Source of the DNA: Gammaproteobacteria bacterium UBA7310
Lineage (GTDB): Bacteria > Pseudomonadota > Gammaproteobacteria > Pseudomonadales > Ketobacteraceae
Assembly: GCA_002471665.1 (NCBI GenBank)
Contig: DKQK01000009.1
Location: forward strand, 1 to 64,000
Length of the DNA: 64,000 nt
Direction: 5' to 3'
Part shown: piece by piece, positions 52,702 through 61,842 of the stretch
Layout: every line of letters begins with the position of its first letter
How positions within the stretch are numbered: position 1 is the first letter of the stretch
Notes under the pieces: generated by a model
Database searches by the model: none
Told to the model about the DNA's origin: nothing
Seen by the model: only the letters and a program-made list of their open reading frames with translations
Program-made: the position numbers and the translations under genes

Positions 52702-53702
52702 GTCAAACGCGGGTATCCGTTATCATCCCGGCCTTTAATGCGGAAGCGTATCTGGAACAGGCTGTGCAATCGGTGCTGGCACAGACCATGGGGGATGTGG
52801 AAGTTCTGGTGGTGGATGATTGTTCCCTGGATGAAACCCTGGGGGTTGCAAACCGGTTGGCGGCGCGGGATGCGCGGGTGCGTGTTTATCAAAGCGCCGC
52901 AAATCGGGGGCCGGGGCATGCCCGCAACATCGCACTGCAGGCAGCCAACGGAGAATGGGTTACCATGCTGGATGCCGACGATTGGTATGATCGCGAGCGT
53001 CTGGCCACGCTGCTGGAAGTGGCAAACAACACCGGTGCCAACATCATCGCTGACAACCAGCGTTTTATTACGGCGGCAGATGGCAGTTGGAATAAACTGT
53101 TGATCGAAAACAGTGCCGGTGCAGTGCGCTATCTGAGTATGGAAGATTACTTGCGGGGTGATCGCGTTAACCGGGCGTCACGCAATCTGGGGTTGTTGAA
53201 GCCATTTATCCGGCGTTCATTGCTGACCCAGCACAACATAGGTTACGACGACAACAAAAAACTTTCCATCGGCGAGGATTTTTATTTCCTGCTGGAATGT
53301 CTTCAATATGAGCGGCAAATGGTATTCGTGAGTACACCCCATTACAATTATCGGGTTTACGATCCATCCATGCTGACCAAACGACAGACGGTTGACAGCT
53401 ACATCGACTGGAAAAACATGCACGCGCGGTTTGCCCAGAAGTTCGATGCGCAAGAAGACAGCACGGTGGCGGCCCTGATCGAGGCGCGGGGTCATGACAT
53501 CGAGCGTTACATCCAGTTTCGTAGAATCGTAGACCCGTTGAAATTCTGGGATTTCGCGGAATTTTTTCGCCAGGTCAAAGCCAATCCGAAAAGTCTGATT
53601 TTATTACTCAACGGTGTGGCGTTTGATCCCGGCTCCATCGTGCTGTTTTTACGTTATTCGGTGCGTAATGTGCGGCAGCGATTGTCTCTTTCCTTACGCT
53701 AA
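52698..53702 (+). CDS. GT2 family glycosyltransferase
   Basis: 334 residues. VSVIIPAFNAEAYLEQAVQS, VLVVDDCSLDET and MLDADDWYD (metal site near residue 95) are the GT-A motifs. The start overlaps the phosphatase stop (ATGA), giving translational coupling. The C-terminal half is helical (LKFWDFAEFFRQVKAN). Together the pair interrupts the Pseudomonas-like gene order between rhdA and the motility genes, suggesting later insertion of a small surface-glycan unit. Confidence 0.9.
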   Translation: MSQTRVSVIIPAFNAEAYLEQAVQSVLAQTMGDVEVLVVDDCSLDETLGVANRLAARDARVRVYQSAANRGPGHARNIALQAANGEWVTMLDADDWYDRERLATLLEVANNTGANIIADNQRFITAADGSWNKLLIENSAGAVRYLSMEDYLRGDRVNRASRNLGLLKPFIRRSLLTQHNIGYDDNKKLSIGEDFYFLLECLQYERQMVFVSTPHYNYRVYDPSMLTKRQTVDSYIDWKNMHARFAQKFDAQEDSTVAALIEARGHDIERYIQFRRIVDPLKFWDFAEFFRQVKANPKSLILLLNGVAFDPGSIVLFLRYSVRNVRQRLSLSLR

Positions 53703-53743
53703 AGGACAGGCTTCACCCTGGTTGGTTTCCTGCTCGGTATCGC

Positions 53744-55504
53744 TTATTGATTGGCAGGCTTGGCGGCGGCGCGCCTGCCTTTGATTCCCAAGTGCTTGCT
53801 GCAGGTATTGCAGGCAATTTTAAAGATTTTGTATTCGGATTCCGACATGCCGATGCGGTCATGGGTTCCTTTGTCTGCGTAGAACAGGCCATAGGCGCCC
53901 CGATGATTGAATACGGACATCAGGAAGAAGTGATCGCTCTGGGCGGCCTGCTTGAACGTACCCGGAATCAAACCCGCAATGGGGGAGGGGCGGTCCGGGC
54001 TGATCCAGGTGGCAGCCGGTTGCTTCAGCAACTGGCTGAACAGGTTGCTGGGCTGCAGTCGGACACTGCATTTTTTTAATCGTGGATAATCCTCACAGCC
54101 GCGGGCGTAATAGGTTTCCACGGTGTGTTCATCACGGTTATAGAGTGTGACCAGAACCCGCTGCAGCGCGGTGCTATCGGTCAGTATGTCCACCACACAG
54201 CGAATGGATTCGTATTCAGTGGAGAAATAATCCGGCTCCTTCAGCAGCTTTTGCATCAGCTCTTCAAACTCTTTTCTCTTATCATGGGAGACAAACCCGG
54301 GGTGCGGTTGTGGTGCCGGTCTGCTGGCCAGGGGGCGCGGGGCATTGAGAATGGCGTGACGATCCAGATCCTCCGGCAGGTGCTCACTGTGGATGCCAAT
54401 GGGTTTGGGTTTGCGCGGCTGGCCGGCTGCGGGAGGAGGGGTATCCTTGGGTGCGGTGGCGGGTGCCGGTGCTTTTAAGAGTGCTGCCACCGCGGCCGGC
54501 AGCTGCGCCGGTGTCAGCCGCCGTGGTTGTCGCGGTTTGGCCGGCCAAATCAGATTTGCCGCCGGGGCCTGTGTTCCGGGCAGGTTCCAGCGCCCGGACG
54601 CCCTGATGGCCACTTGCTTGGCCAGTGCCTCTATGGTGTCCAACGGTTGTTCCAGGTACGCGGCGATGATGCCCAGGCAACGCACGGTTTGCCGGGAATA
54701 CCAGTCTTTGGCAGCCTCCTGCGCCAGGTGATGGCTCAGGGCCAGGGGCAGGGCGGGATTGTTGACCAGTCCGCCGTCCGGGGTGCGGTTAGGCATCCGG
54801 TAATGGGGGTTCTTTTGATGCTGTGCCGCGCAGCGGACCAGAAACCGTGCGCCAGGCAACTTGTCACCGCTGAGCGCATCCTGGATGCTGGGCGGCATAT
54901 GCCAACGCTGGGCCAGTGCCACTGCAATGGCTTCCCGGGTGCAGCCCAATACCGCCTGTTCGGCCTCGGCAAGGGGGATGTGTTCGCGTTTGAACAGGCG
55001 CTCGATGACCGCCATTTCCCGATGGGCGTAACGCCACAGGCACCAGTAGGGAACCCCCACCATGAGAGCACCCACAAACATGGTGTCCGGGTTGGCCTGG
55101 TTACGGTATCCGGCCCAGCTGGTTGCCTGTTCCGCTGCATGCAGAGTGGTGCGTATGGCTTGAAAATAGTGGCTGTCCCGTGCTGAGTTGACATCCCCTC
55201 TGGCGGCTTTGAACTGACGCATCAGAATGCTCAGTTTGTCCAGGCCCAGCATGGATGCACAATGCTGGGGGTTGGCCAGGACTCCGGCTGCACGCGCGCC
55301 GAACTGGCGGTTGCACTCCCGTACCACATGTATCCACATAACCGGGTCGGTGGCGATGACCGATCCCAGGTCGTGCAGTGAGACGTCGTCCGACTGCAGT
55401 AAACGCCCCACTTTACGGGCGCTGGCGGGCAGGACAGGCAAGCGCTGCTCGTCCAGCTTGTTGACCCAGCTTTCCAGGCCTTCAGGTTGAAATTCGCTCG
55501 CCAT
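53744..55504 (-). CDS. HDOD-domain protein with C-terminal GAF-like region
   Basis: 586 residues. Residues 20-230 form an HDOD domain (LPVLPASARKVGRLLQSDDVSLHDLGSVI in parts, then IATDPVMW and the helical core). A Pro/Ala-rich linker of about 70 residues follows near 330-400 (APAPATAPKDTPPPAAG). The rest (STEYESIRCVVDILTDSTALQRVLVTL in parts, GLFYADKG) looks like a GAF domain. HDOD proteins act in signalling, often linked to c-di-GMP and motility. It is divergent from motAB. Function beyond that is unknown. Confidence 0.8.
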   Translation of the reverse strand: MASEFQPEGLESWVNKLDEQRLPVLPASARKVGRLLQSDDVSLHDLGSVIATDPVMWIHVVRECNRQFGARAAGVLANPQHCASMLGLDKLSILMRQFKAARGDVNSARDSHYFQAIRTTLHAAEQATSWAGYRNQANPDTMFVGALMVGVPYWCLWRYAHREMAVIERLFKREHIPLAEAEQAVLGCTREAIAVALAQRWHMPPSIQDALSGDKLPGARFLVRCAAQHQKNPHYRMPNRTPDGGLVNNPALPLALSHHLAQEAAKDWYSRQTVRCLGIIAAYLEQPLDTIEALAKQVAIRASGRWNLPGTQAPAANLIWPAKPRQPRRLTPAQLPAAVAALLKAPAPATAPKDTPPPAAGQPRKPKPIGIHSEHLPEDLDRHAILNAPRPLASRPAPQPHPGFVSHDKRKEFEELMQKLLKEPDYFSTEYESIRCVVDILTDSTALQRVLVTLYNRDEHTVETYYARGCEDYPRLKKCSVRLQPSNLFSQLLKQPAATWISPDRPSPIAGLIPGTFKQAAQSDHFFLMSVFNHRGAYGLFYADKGTHDRIGMSESEYKIFKIACNTCSKHLGIKGRRAAAKPANQ

Positions 55505-55602
55505 AGCCCCTACGTAGCCCCTAGATGTATTCCGTTAGTTGTTAAATCCGTCAAGCTGTCCTTAACTTTTAACTATAGACGTTGAAAAGCTTTACAGGTC
55601 AT

Positions 55603-56454
55603 ATGATTAAGTTAGTTGGATTCATCATTGTGATTAGCAGTGTCCTGGGTGGTTATGTGTTGTCCCACGGCGAACTGCTGACCTTATGGCAGCCTTTTGA
55701 GCTGCTGATCATCGCGGGATCTGCCCTGGGTGCCTTTGTGGTCGCCAACCCTTTGCATGTGGTGGCCGATGTGGGCAGGTCACTGGGGCGTTCGTTTATT
55801 GGGCGGCGCCACGGTCAGGCCCTGTATATGGATCTGCTGTCGCTGCTGTATGAGTTGTTCAATAAAGCCCGTCGCAATGGGCTCATGTCCATCGAGGAGG
55901 ATGTGGAAGAGCCCAAGTCCAGTGATATTTTCGAGCGCTATCCCCGTATCCTCGAGGAGCACATCCTGTTGGAGTTCATCTGTGATTATCTGCGGATTAT
56001 TTCATCGGGAAACCTGTCTGCTTTTGAGCTGGAAACCCTGATGGATCAGGATATTGAAACCAGCTATCAGGAGGCGGAGCAGCCTGCCCACGCTCTGGGG
56101 CGGGTATCGGATGCATTACCGGGTTTTGGTATTGTGGCGGCGGTCATGGGGATCGTGATCACCATGAAATCATTGGGCGGCCCGCCGGAAGAACTGGGTA
56201 CCCATGTGGCGGCGGCACTGGTGGGAACCTTCCTGGGTATCCTGTTGGCCTACGGTTTTGTGGGGCCGCTGAGTAATGCGCTGGAACACGAAGCCAAAGA
56301 GCGGATGAAAGCATTGGAGTGCGCCAAAACGGCCATCTTGGCCATGGTCAATGGCATACCGCCGCAGCTGGCGGTGGAATTTGGGCGCAAGACATTGTTT
56401 TCCAGTGAGCGGCCCTCGTTTACAGCGCTCGAAGACCACCTGCGGGGTCGCTGA
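55603..56454 (+). CDS. motA: Flagellar motor stator protein MotA
   Basis: 283 residues with four membrane helices: IKLVGFIIVISSVLGGYVL, FELLIIAGSALGAFVV, then the large cytoplasmic loop, and LPGFGIVAAVMGIVITMKSL and VAAALVGTFLGILLAYGFV at the end. The conserved Pro of the LPGFG loop is present. The ATG at 55603 is used (MIKLVGFII) because it begins the family-typical sequence, with an in-frame TTG seven codons upstream as the alternative. Stop and motB start share one base (TGATG). Confidence 0.95.
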   Translation: MIKLVGFIIVISSVLGGYVLSHGELLTLWQPFELLIIAGSALGAFVVANPLHVVADVGRSLGRSFIGRRHGQALYMDLLSLLYELFNKARRNGLMSIEEDVEEPKSSDIFERYPRILEEHILLEFICDYLRIISSGNLSAFELETLMDQDIETSYQEAEQPAHALGRVSDALPGFGIVAAVMGIVITMKSLGGPPEELGTHVAAALVGTFLGILLAYGFVGPLSNALEHEAKERMKALECAKTAILAMVNGIPPQLAVEFGRKTLFSSERPSFTALEDHLRGR

Positions 56455-57500
56455 TGGAGTTCGAGAGCGGCGACAGACCCGTCATTGTTCGCAGGGTCAA
56501 AAAAGTTCAGCACGGCCACCATGGTGGCGCCTGGAAAGTGGCGTTTGCTGATTTTGCCACGGCAATGATGGCTTTTTTTCTGGTGCTGTGGTTGATGGAA
56601 GCCGCCACCATTGAAGAAAAGGCCGCCATCTCAGGGTATTTTTCGGACCCCACCGCATTTACCGAAGGTGGTTCCCCCTATGTTATTGATCTGGGCGGTG
56701 GCCTCAAGGATGATCAGTATTCCGGGGAATCCAACGTGGAGACGCCGGATACCAAAATCCAGGATAAGGGCATCGTGCTGACCGAGGACACAGTGCAGGA
56801 TCTGGCCGCGCAGATTGAGAGCCGAAAGTTTCAGGATTTAAAAAAGACTCTGGAAACCCGCATCGAGCAAGATCCCAGTTTGCGCAAGTACAAGGACCAG
56901 ATCATCATGGATGTGACCAAAGATGGTCTGCAGATCCAGATCGTGGATGCCAAATCACGGCCCATGTTCGACAGCGGCAGTGATGAGATCAAACCCTACA
57001 TGGATGATATTCTGAATGCCCTGGCCGGCACCATTTCCAGCGTGCCCAATGGGCTCAGTATCACCGGCCACACAGACGCAGAGGCGTTTACCGATCGGCG
57101 TGACTATTCCAACTGGGAGTTATCGGCGGATCGGGCCAATGCGGCGCGGCGGGCGTTGCAGAAAAACGGGGTTTCCGAACAGCAGTTGGCGCAGGTGGTG
57201 GGGCTCTCATCTTCCATGCTCTACGATAAAGATGATCCGAAAAATCCCATCAATCGTCGCATCAGTATTCTGGTAATGAGCGAACGGTCGGAAGCCAAGC
57301 TGAAACAGCAGCAGAGTGGTAAAGCGTTGCCAATGGGGGATGAGTTTCCCGTGCTGCCGGATAGCGGCAATGATACCGCCGAGCCGGATGTGGAAGAAGA
57401 GTTTGAGGCCTTCGAGCGCCTGCGCAAAACCATGACCCGTAAACAGCGCGATGATGCCGCCCGTACGCAACCCCCGCCTCCCCGCGACGAATTGTTTTAA
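56454..57500 (+). CDS. motB: Flagellar motor stator protein MotB
   Basis: 348 residues. One membrane helix follows the proton-binding Asp33 (VAFADFATAMMAFFLVLWLM). The C-terminal OmpA-like domain (MFDSGSDEIKPYMD, ITGHTDAEAF, WELSADRANAARRAL) anchors the stator to peptidoglycan. The tail after residue 290 is long, acidic and then Pro/Arg-rich (TQPPPPRDELF). Its Asp-based helix and conserved motifs suggest proton rather than sodium drive, but this cannot be settled by eye. Confidence 0.95.
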   Translation: MEFESGDRPVIVRRVKKVQHGHHGGAWKVAFADFATAMMAFFLVLWLMEAATIEEKAAISGYFSDPTAFTEGGSPYVIDLGGGLKDDQYSGESNVETPDTKIQDKGIVLTEDTVQDLAAQIESRKFQDLKKTLETRIEQDPSLRKYKDQIIMDVTKDGLQIQIVDAKSRPMFDSGSDEIKPYMDDILNALAGTISSVPNGLSITGHTDAEAFTDRRDYSNWELSADRANAARRALQKNGVSEQQLAQVVGLSSSMLYDKDDPKNPINRRISILVMSERSEAKLKQQQSGKALPMGDEFPVLPDSGNDTAEPDVEEEFEAFERLRKTMTRKQRDDAARTQPPPPRDELF

Positions 57501-57523
57501 TACCGCTGCAGGTTGGGGGCGCA

Positions 57524-58915
57524 TCAGATCATGGTGAAATTCACGTTTTCCTGCAGTACATCCCGTAACAGATTCAGGCGTTGTTCCAACTCGCGCAGCC
57601 CCACGGGGCCACCCAGACACATACGCATGGCTTGTGGCGGATTGTTGTCGGTGCAAAACGCGGCACTGGAAACCGCACTGATGCCGTGATTGCGCAGGAA
57701 TACCGCCACATCCGACGGATTGACCGGAAGCGAGGCGGGCAGGGGCAACCACAGATGAAACCCATCCTCATTGGCCACCGGGTGCAAGTGCCCCAGCACC
57801 TGTCGGGCGCGCCGTTGGCGTTGGCGGGACAGCTCGCGTTGTTGATTGCGCACCGTATGCAGCGTGCCGTTCTGAATCCAGCGCGTGGCGAGAGCATTGG
57901 TAATGGGGCTGGCCATTACCGATAAGGCACGCAATGCCCCGGCAATGCGTTGGCTCTGAATAACACTGGGCGCGATCAGATACGCGGTGCGGCTGCCGGC
58001 GCCGAAGCATTTGGACAGGCCATTGATATAATAGGTAAGCTCGGGGGCCAGGTTGGCAATGGCTGGTGCAGGTGTTTCAGGCACCAGGCCATACGCATCG
58101 TCTTCAATGATCGGCAGATTATAGCGCAGTGCCAGATCGGCAATGGCCTCCCGGCGGCGCTGTCCCATGGTGAGGGTGGTTGGGTTTTGCAGTGTTGGGT
58201 TTAAGTACAGTGCGGATACTTCCTGTGATTTGCACAATGCTTCAATGGATTTCACCCGTGGCCCATCCTGATCGCATTGCACGGCAACCAGCGATACACC
58301 CAATTGTGCGGCAATGGCTTTGAGGCCGGGGTAAACCAGATGGCCCACACAGAGTGTGCCCCGCTTACCGCACAGTAGGGACAGCAGCGCTACCAACGCG
58401 CTGTGAATACCGGGGCACACCAGCAGGCGCCGGGTATCGGCACAGTGGATCAGATCGCGCAACAGCCAAACAGCGGCCTCTTTGTCCTGCTCACTGCCGC
58501 CAAAATCCTGATAACGTAACAGGGTGTTCAGATCCGCCTGTTGTGTTACCTGGATAATGTCTTCGCGGATACGGGTCTGCAGACCATGATCCTCGATCTC
58601 CGGCGGCATATTCATGGTCATTTCCACGTTGCTGCCATTGCGTGGCGGCAAGGTGCTGGTGCGGCCTTTTACATAGGAGCCGGAGCCGGGGTGGGAGTCG
58701 ATCAGGCCGCGGTTGGCCGCTTCCTTATAGGCGCGGGTCACCGTGGTGTAGTTCAGGCTCAGCAGCGAAGCCAGATCCCGCAAGGGTGGCAGTCGGTCCC
58801 TGGCCTGCAGAAAGCCTTTCTCGATATCCGCTTCAATCAAGTCCGCAATCATCAGGTAGGCGGGCTTCTTTTCCGCTGCATGCAACGCCTGTTGCCAGTG
58901 GCGATATTTATCCAT
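57524..58915 (-). CDS. MocR-type GntR/aminotransferase transcription regulator
   Basis: 463 residues. The N-terminal GntR winged helix (ADLIEADIEKGFLQARDRLPPLRDLASLL in parts, TTVTRAYKEAANRGLI) is followed by a class I aminotransferase-like domain with PLP Lys302 in INGLSKCFGAGSRTAYLI. The ATG at 58915 has GGAGACA seven bases upstream; an in-frame start at 58984 would add residues without GntR similarity. It is divergent from nitB across 390 bases that carry repeated TTGATYGC sites, so it is a candidate Nit1C regulator and probably controls itself. Published Nit1C loci often have a sigma-54 type regulator in this place instead. Confidence 0.9.
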   Translation of the reverse strand: MDKYRHWQQALHAAEKKPAYLMIADLIEADIEKGFLQARDRLPPLRDLASLLSLNYTTVTRAYKEAANRGLIDSHPGSGSYVKGRTSTLPPRNGSNVEMTMNMPPEIEDHGLQTRIREDIIQVTQQADLNTLLRYQDFGGSEQDKEAAVWLLRDLIHCADTRRLLVCPGIHSALVALLSLLCGKRGTLCVGHLVYPGLKAIAAQLGVSLVAVQCDQDGPRVKSIEALCKSQEVSALYLNPTLQNPTTLTMGQRRREAIADLALRYNLPIIEDDAYGLVPETPAPAIANLAPELTYYINGLSKCFGAGSRTAYLIAPSVIQSQRIAGALRALSVMASPITNALATRWIQNGTLHTVRNQQRELSRQRQRRARQVLGHLHPVANEDGFHLWLPLPASLPVNPSDVAVFLRNHGISAVSSAAFCTDNNPPQAMRMCLGGPVGLRELEQRLNLLRDVLQENVNFTMI

Positions 58916-58981
58916 AGGTGTCTCCAGGGCTGCCAATGTCCCCCAGCGCAACAATTTCAACGTTGTTTGCAGATATTGTTC

Positions 58982-59036
58982 CAATCAATTTGATGCCCCG
59001 GCGCAGCAATTGATTGCATAAAAAAGCAATCAATTG
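58982..59036. promoter_or_regulatory. Candidate MocR operator: inverted repeat plus extra half-site
   Basis: Perfect 11-bp inverted repeat CAATTGATTGC (59007-59017) and GCAATCAATTG (59026-59036) around an 8-base A-rich loop. A further half-site CAATCAATT is at 58982-58990, 45 bases before the matching bases of the right arm. The repeats are between the divergent mocR-like and nitB genes, closer to the regulator. MocR proteins bind direct and inverted repeats of such half-sites; the assignment is inference. Confidence 0.7.
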
Positions 59037-59182
59037 TCACTCGTAATCTGCAACATCCCGATGCGTGGCAAGGGGTTTGTGTGCTGATTCGGTGCGCCCT
59101 GTGACGGTAGCGAAAAGGCGTACAGCCCGGTACACAGCGCGCGTTGAAAAAAATCTTCCGTTGTGGGTTTTGCCAGCTGTAT

Positions 59183-59204
59183 TTGATCGCATGTTGATTG
59201 CATG
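59183..59204. promoter_or_regulatory. Candidate MocR direct-repeat operator near nitB
   Basis: TTGATCGCATG (59183-59193) and TTGATTGCATG (59194-59204) are tandem, differing by one base. TTGATTGCAT also occurs at 59010-59019 inside the inverted repeat. The pair is 101 bases before the nitB start, a place suited to activation of that promoter. Confidence 0.65.
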
Positions 59205-59305
59205 GGGGGGTGATTTGAATGGCACAGCTGTTGCTCTGGCAGAGATGCACGTTAACGCCGATGCGTTAATCCACCAAGTCAATCTGCGAAAAGAGGAACA
59301 GTCCT

Positions 59306-59788
59306 ATGCCAACCGTCGAGACTCCCATGCATAAAGATGGCGATTACTTTGTCGACTATGAAGAAAAAGTGTTTGAGGATGTGCAGGCGCAACCCGGTCA
59401 GAAAGCACTGGTGACCTTTCACACCGTAGCGTTTGAAGGCTCCATTGGTTTAGTGAACATGCTGCAGGCCACCCGTTTGCAGCGCAAAGGCTTTGAAACC
59501 TCCATACTGTTGTATGGGCCGGGGGTCACACTGGGTGTGCAGCGGGGCTTTCCAACCTTGGGGGATGAAGCGTTTCCCGGCCATCAGAACTTCAACAATC
59601 AACTGAAAAAATTCATGTCAGAGGGGGGTAAGGTGTACGCGTGTCGCTTTGCGCTGCAGGCATTGTATGGCCATGGCGAACCCTCGCTGATTGAAGGTAT
59701 CCGGCCCATCAACCCGTTGGATGTGCTTGATCTCAAGTTGCTGCACATACGTGATGATGCAGTGATAGTCGATACCTGGACGGTATAG
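59306..59788 (+). CDS. nitB: Nit1C first protein (MSMEG_0572/Sll0783 family)
   Basis: 160-residue protein of the MSMEG_0572/Sll0783 nitrogen-starvation family, the first gene of Nit1C clusters. The start has AGAGGAA at about 8 bases. The fold looks DsrE-like (ALVTFHTVAFEGSIGLVNML, TSILLYGPGVTLGVQRG, VYACRFALQALYG). Its role is unproven; the cyanobacterial homologue is induced by nitrogen starvation and the Pseudomonas one rises on cyanide. Four short gaps or overlaps link it to the following six genes, so it leads the operon. Confidence 0.92.
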   Translation: MPTVETPMHKDGDYFVDYEEKVFEDVQAQPGQKALVTFHTVAFEGSIGLVNMLQATRLQRKGFETSILLYGPGVTLGVQRGFPTLGDEAFPGHQNFNNQLKKFMSEGGKVYACRFALQALYGHGEPSLIEGIRPINPLDVLDLKLLHIRDDAVIVDTWTV

Positions 59789-59791
59789 GTC

Positions 59792-60733
59792 ATGCCCCGC
59801 GTGGTGCGCGCAGCGGCCGCACAGCTGGCTCCCGATCTCGAGACAGGTGAAGGCACGTTGCGTAAAGTTCTGGATTGGATGGATGAAGCGGCAGGCCGCG
59901 GTGTGGAGCTGATGGTGTTTCCGGAAACCTTCCTGCCCTACTATCCCTACTTTTCCTTTGTTTACCCGCCACTGCGCTGTGGGGCCGAACATCTGCGGCT
60001 GTATGACAATGCGGTGACCGTGCCGGGGCCGGTGTGCGATGCCATTGCAGAGCGCGCCGCGGCCCACGGCATGGTGGTGGTGGTGGGGGTGAATGAACGG
60101 GATCACGGTTCGCTCTACAACACCCAGTTGATTTTTGACGCGGATGGGGCCTTGTTGCTGAAGCGCCGTAAGATCACCCCTACCTACCACGAGCGCATGA
60201 TTTGGGGGCAGGGTGATGCCTCTGGACTGAAGGTGGTGCCCGCCAGGGTGGGGCGGGTGGGCGCGTTGGCCTGCTGGGAGCACTATAACCCCCTGGCACG
60301 CTATGCGTTGATGACCCAGCATGAGGAAATCCATTGCAGTCAGTTTCCCGGTTCACTGGTGGGCCCGATTTTTGGCGACCAGATTGAGGCCACCATTCGC
60401 CATCATGCGCTGGAGGCTGGTTGCTTTGTGGTTAATGCCACCGGTTGGCTGACCGAAGAACAGATTTACTCCATTACCCCGGACGAAACGCTGCATAAAG
60501 GATTACGTAACGGCTGCAACACGGCCATTGTGTCGCCGGAAGGAGTGCACCTGGCTGATCCCATTACCGAAGGGGAGGGCCTGGTTGTGGCGGATCTGGA
60601 TATGCAACTGATCACCAAACGCAAGCGGATGATGGATGCAGTGGGTCACTATTCACGACCGGAATTACTCACCCTGTTGATTCATGACCAACCCGGTCAG
60701 CATGCCCAGCGATCGGTTAGGGAGGAAACCTAG
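59792..60733 (+). CDS. nitC: Nit1 nitrilase
   Basis: 313-residue nitrilase of branch Nit1 (sll0784 type). The catalytic triad is visible: Glu45 in VFPETFLPYY, Lys127 in KRRKITPTYHER, Cys161 in GALACWEHYNPL. It converts a nitrile to acid and ammonia. In cyanide-assimilating strains NitC is needed for growth on cyanide, where the actual nitrile is thought to be a cyanide adduct made by the cluster. Starts three bases after nitB. Length and motifs complete. Confidence 0.95.
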   Translation: MPRVVRAAAAQLAPDLETGEGTLRKVLDWMDEAAGRGVELMVFPETFLPYYPYFSFVYPPLRCGAEHLRLYDNAVTVPGPVCDAIAERAAAHGMVVVVGVNERDHGSLYNTQLIFDADGALLLKRRKITPTYHERMIWGQGDASGLKVVPARVGRVGALACWEHYNPLARYALMTQHEEIHCSQFPGSLVGPIFGDQIEATIRHHALEAGCFVVNATGWLTEEQIYSITPDETLHKGLRNGCNTAIVSPEGVHLADPITEGEGLVVADLDMQLITKRKRMMDAVGHYSRPELLTLLIHDQPGQHAQRSVREET

Positions 60734-60734
60734 T

Positions 60735-61841
60735 ATGAGCGCCGCCAAACAGCAATTACTCACGGATCTGCAAAGCCACGGTGTCCAGGTGTTGAATCCG
60801 CAACACCTGCCGTTAACCCGCAAAGGCGGGGCCGGCCCCAGCGATCACCAGGCCCTGGTGGTGGAGGGTGAAACCATTATGGTACCGGTGCACACCCATG
60901 CCGCCCGCCGCTCTCCTTTCAGTATCGAGTACGATGCCAATGGGCATCAGGGCAGGCCATCGCGGTTGTTGAACAAGGGGATTCCGGTGGCCGATATTAC
61001 CTTTGCCGCGCGGCCCCGGTTTTACGATTTAACCACCGCCGCAGGCATTCCCTATTCCCAGATCGCAACGCTACACAGCCGTGATGTGCTGGCCACCACG
61101 GTGTTGCAGAACTGCATTCGCTACGATCAACCGGATACCGCGTGCCGGTTCTGCTCCATCGGACAATCCCTGGCGGCGGGCCAAACCATTGCCCACAAAA
61201 CCCCGGAACAATTGGCTGCTGTGGCCAAAGCAGCGGTCGAACTGGATGGTGTGCAGCATATGGTGATGACCACCGGTACCCCGGCCACCCATGACCGTGG
61301 TGCCCGCGTGTTGTGCGACAGTGTGCGCGCGGTCAAAGCGGCGGTGGATCTACCGATCCAGGTGCAATGTGAACCACCCAAGGATCTAATCTGGTTGCAG
61401 CGCCTGCGTACAGCGGGGGCTGATGCCCTGGGCTTACACCTGGAGGTGGTGAACCCCGAGGTACGCAAACGCATTATGCCCAGTAAAGCCAATATTAGCG
61501 TGGCGGAGTACATGGCTGCATTCGCCTATGCGGTGCCGCTGTTTGGCCGTGGTCAGGTCAGCACCTACATACTGGCAGGATTGGGGGACAGCGCCGCAGA
61601 CATCCTGGCGGTGTGCGACCGGCTGATCGATTTGGGTGTGTATCCCTTTGTGGTGCCTTTTGTGCCCATTGCCGGCACCCAACTGCAGCATCACCCGGCA
61701 CCGGATGCCGCCTTTATGCAATCCATTCTGGAACCCCTGGGGCGCAAACTGGCGCAATCGGATCTCACCTCAGAGCGGGTCAGGGCCGGTTGTGCCCGTT
61801 GCGGAGCCTGTTCTTCGTTAAAAAGTTTTGAGTGTAAATAG
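60735..61841 (+). CDS. nitD: Radical SAM protein of Nit1C (MSMEG_0568 family)
   Basis: 368 residues from the ATG at 60735, which follows a GGGAGG ribosome site; an in-frame opening at 60684 overlaps nitC and is less likely. The cluster motif is Cys127-x9-Cys137-x2-Cys140 instead of the canonical C-x3-C-x2-C. The C-terminus adds Cys353, 356, 359 and 367 (GCARCGAC, FEC), perhaps a second Fe-S cluster. Family members are believed to be radical SAM enzymes, though the reaction is unknown. Downstream nitE starts one base after its stop. Confidence 0.9.
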   Translation: MSAAKQQLLTDLQSHGVQVLNPQHLPLTRKGGAGPSDHQALVVEGETIMVPVHTHAARRSPFSIEYDANGHQGRPSRLLNKGIPVADITFAARPRFYDLTTAAGIPYSQIATLHSRDVLATTVLQNCIRYDQPDTACRFCSIGQSLAAGQTIAHKTPEQLAAVAKAAVELDGVQHMVMTTGTPATHDRGARVLCDSVRAVKAAVDLPIQVQCEPPKDLIWLQRLRTAGADALGLHLEVVNPEVRKRIMPSKANISVAEYMAAFAYAVPLFGRGQVSTYILAGLGDSAADILAVCDRLIDLGVYPFVVPFVPIAGTQLQHHPAPDAAFMQSILEPLGRKLAQSDLTSERVRAGCARCGACSSLKSFECK

Positions 61842-61842
61842 G

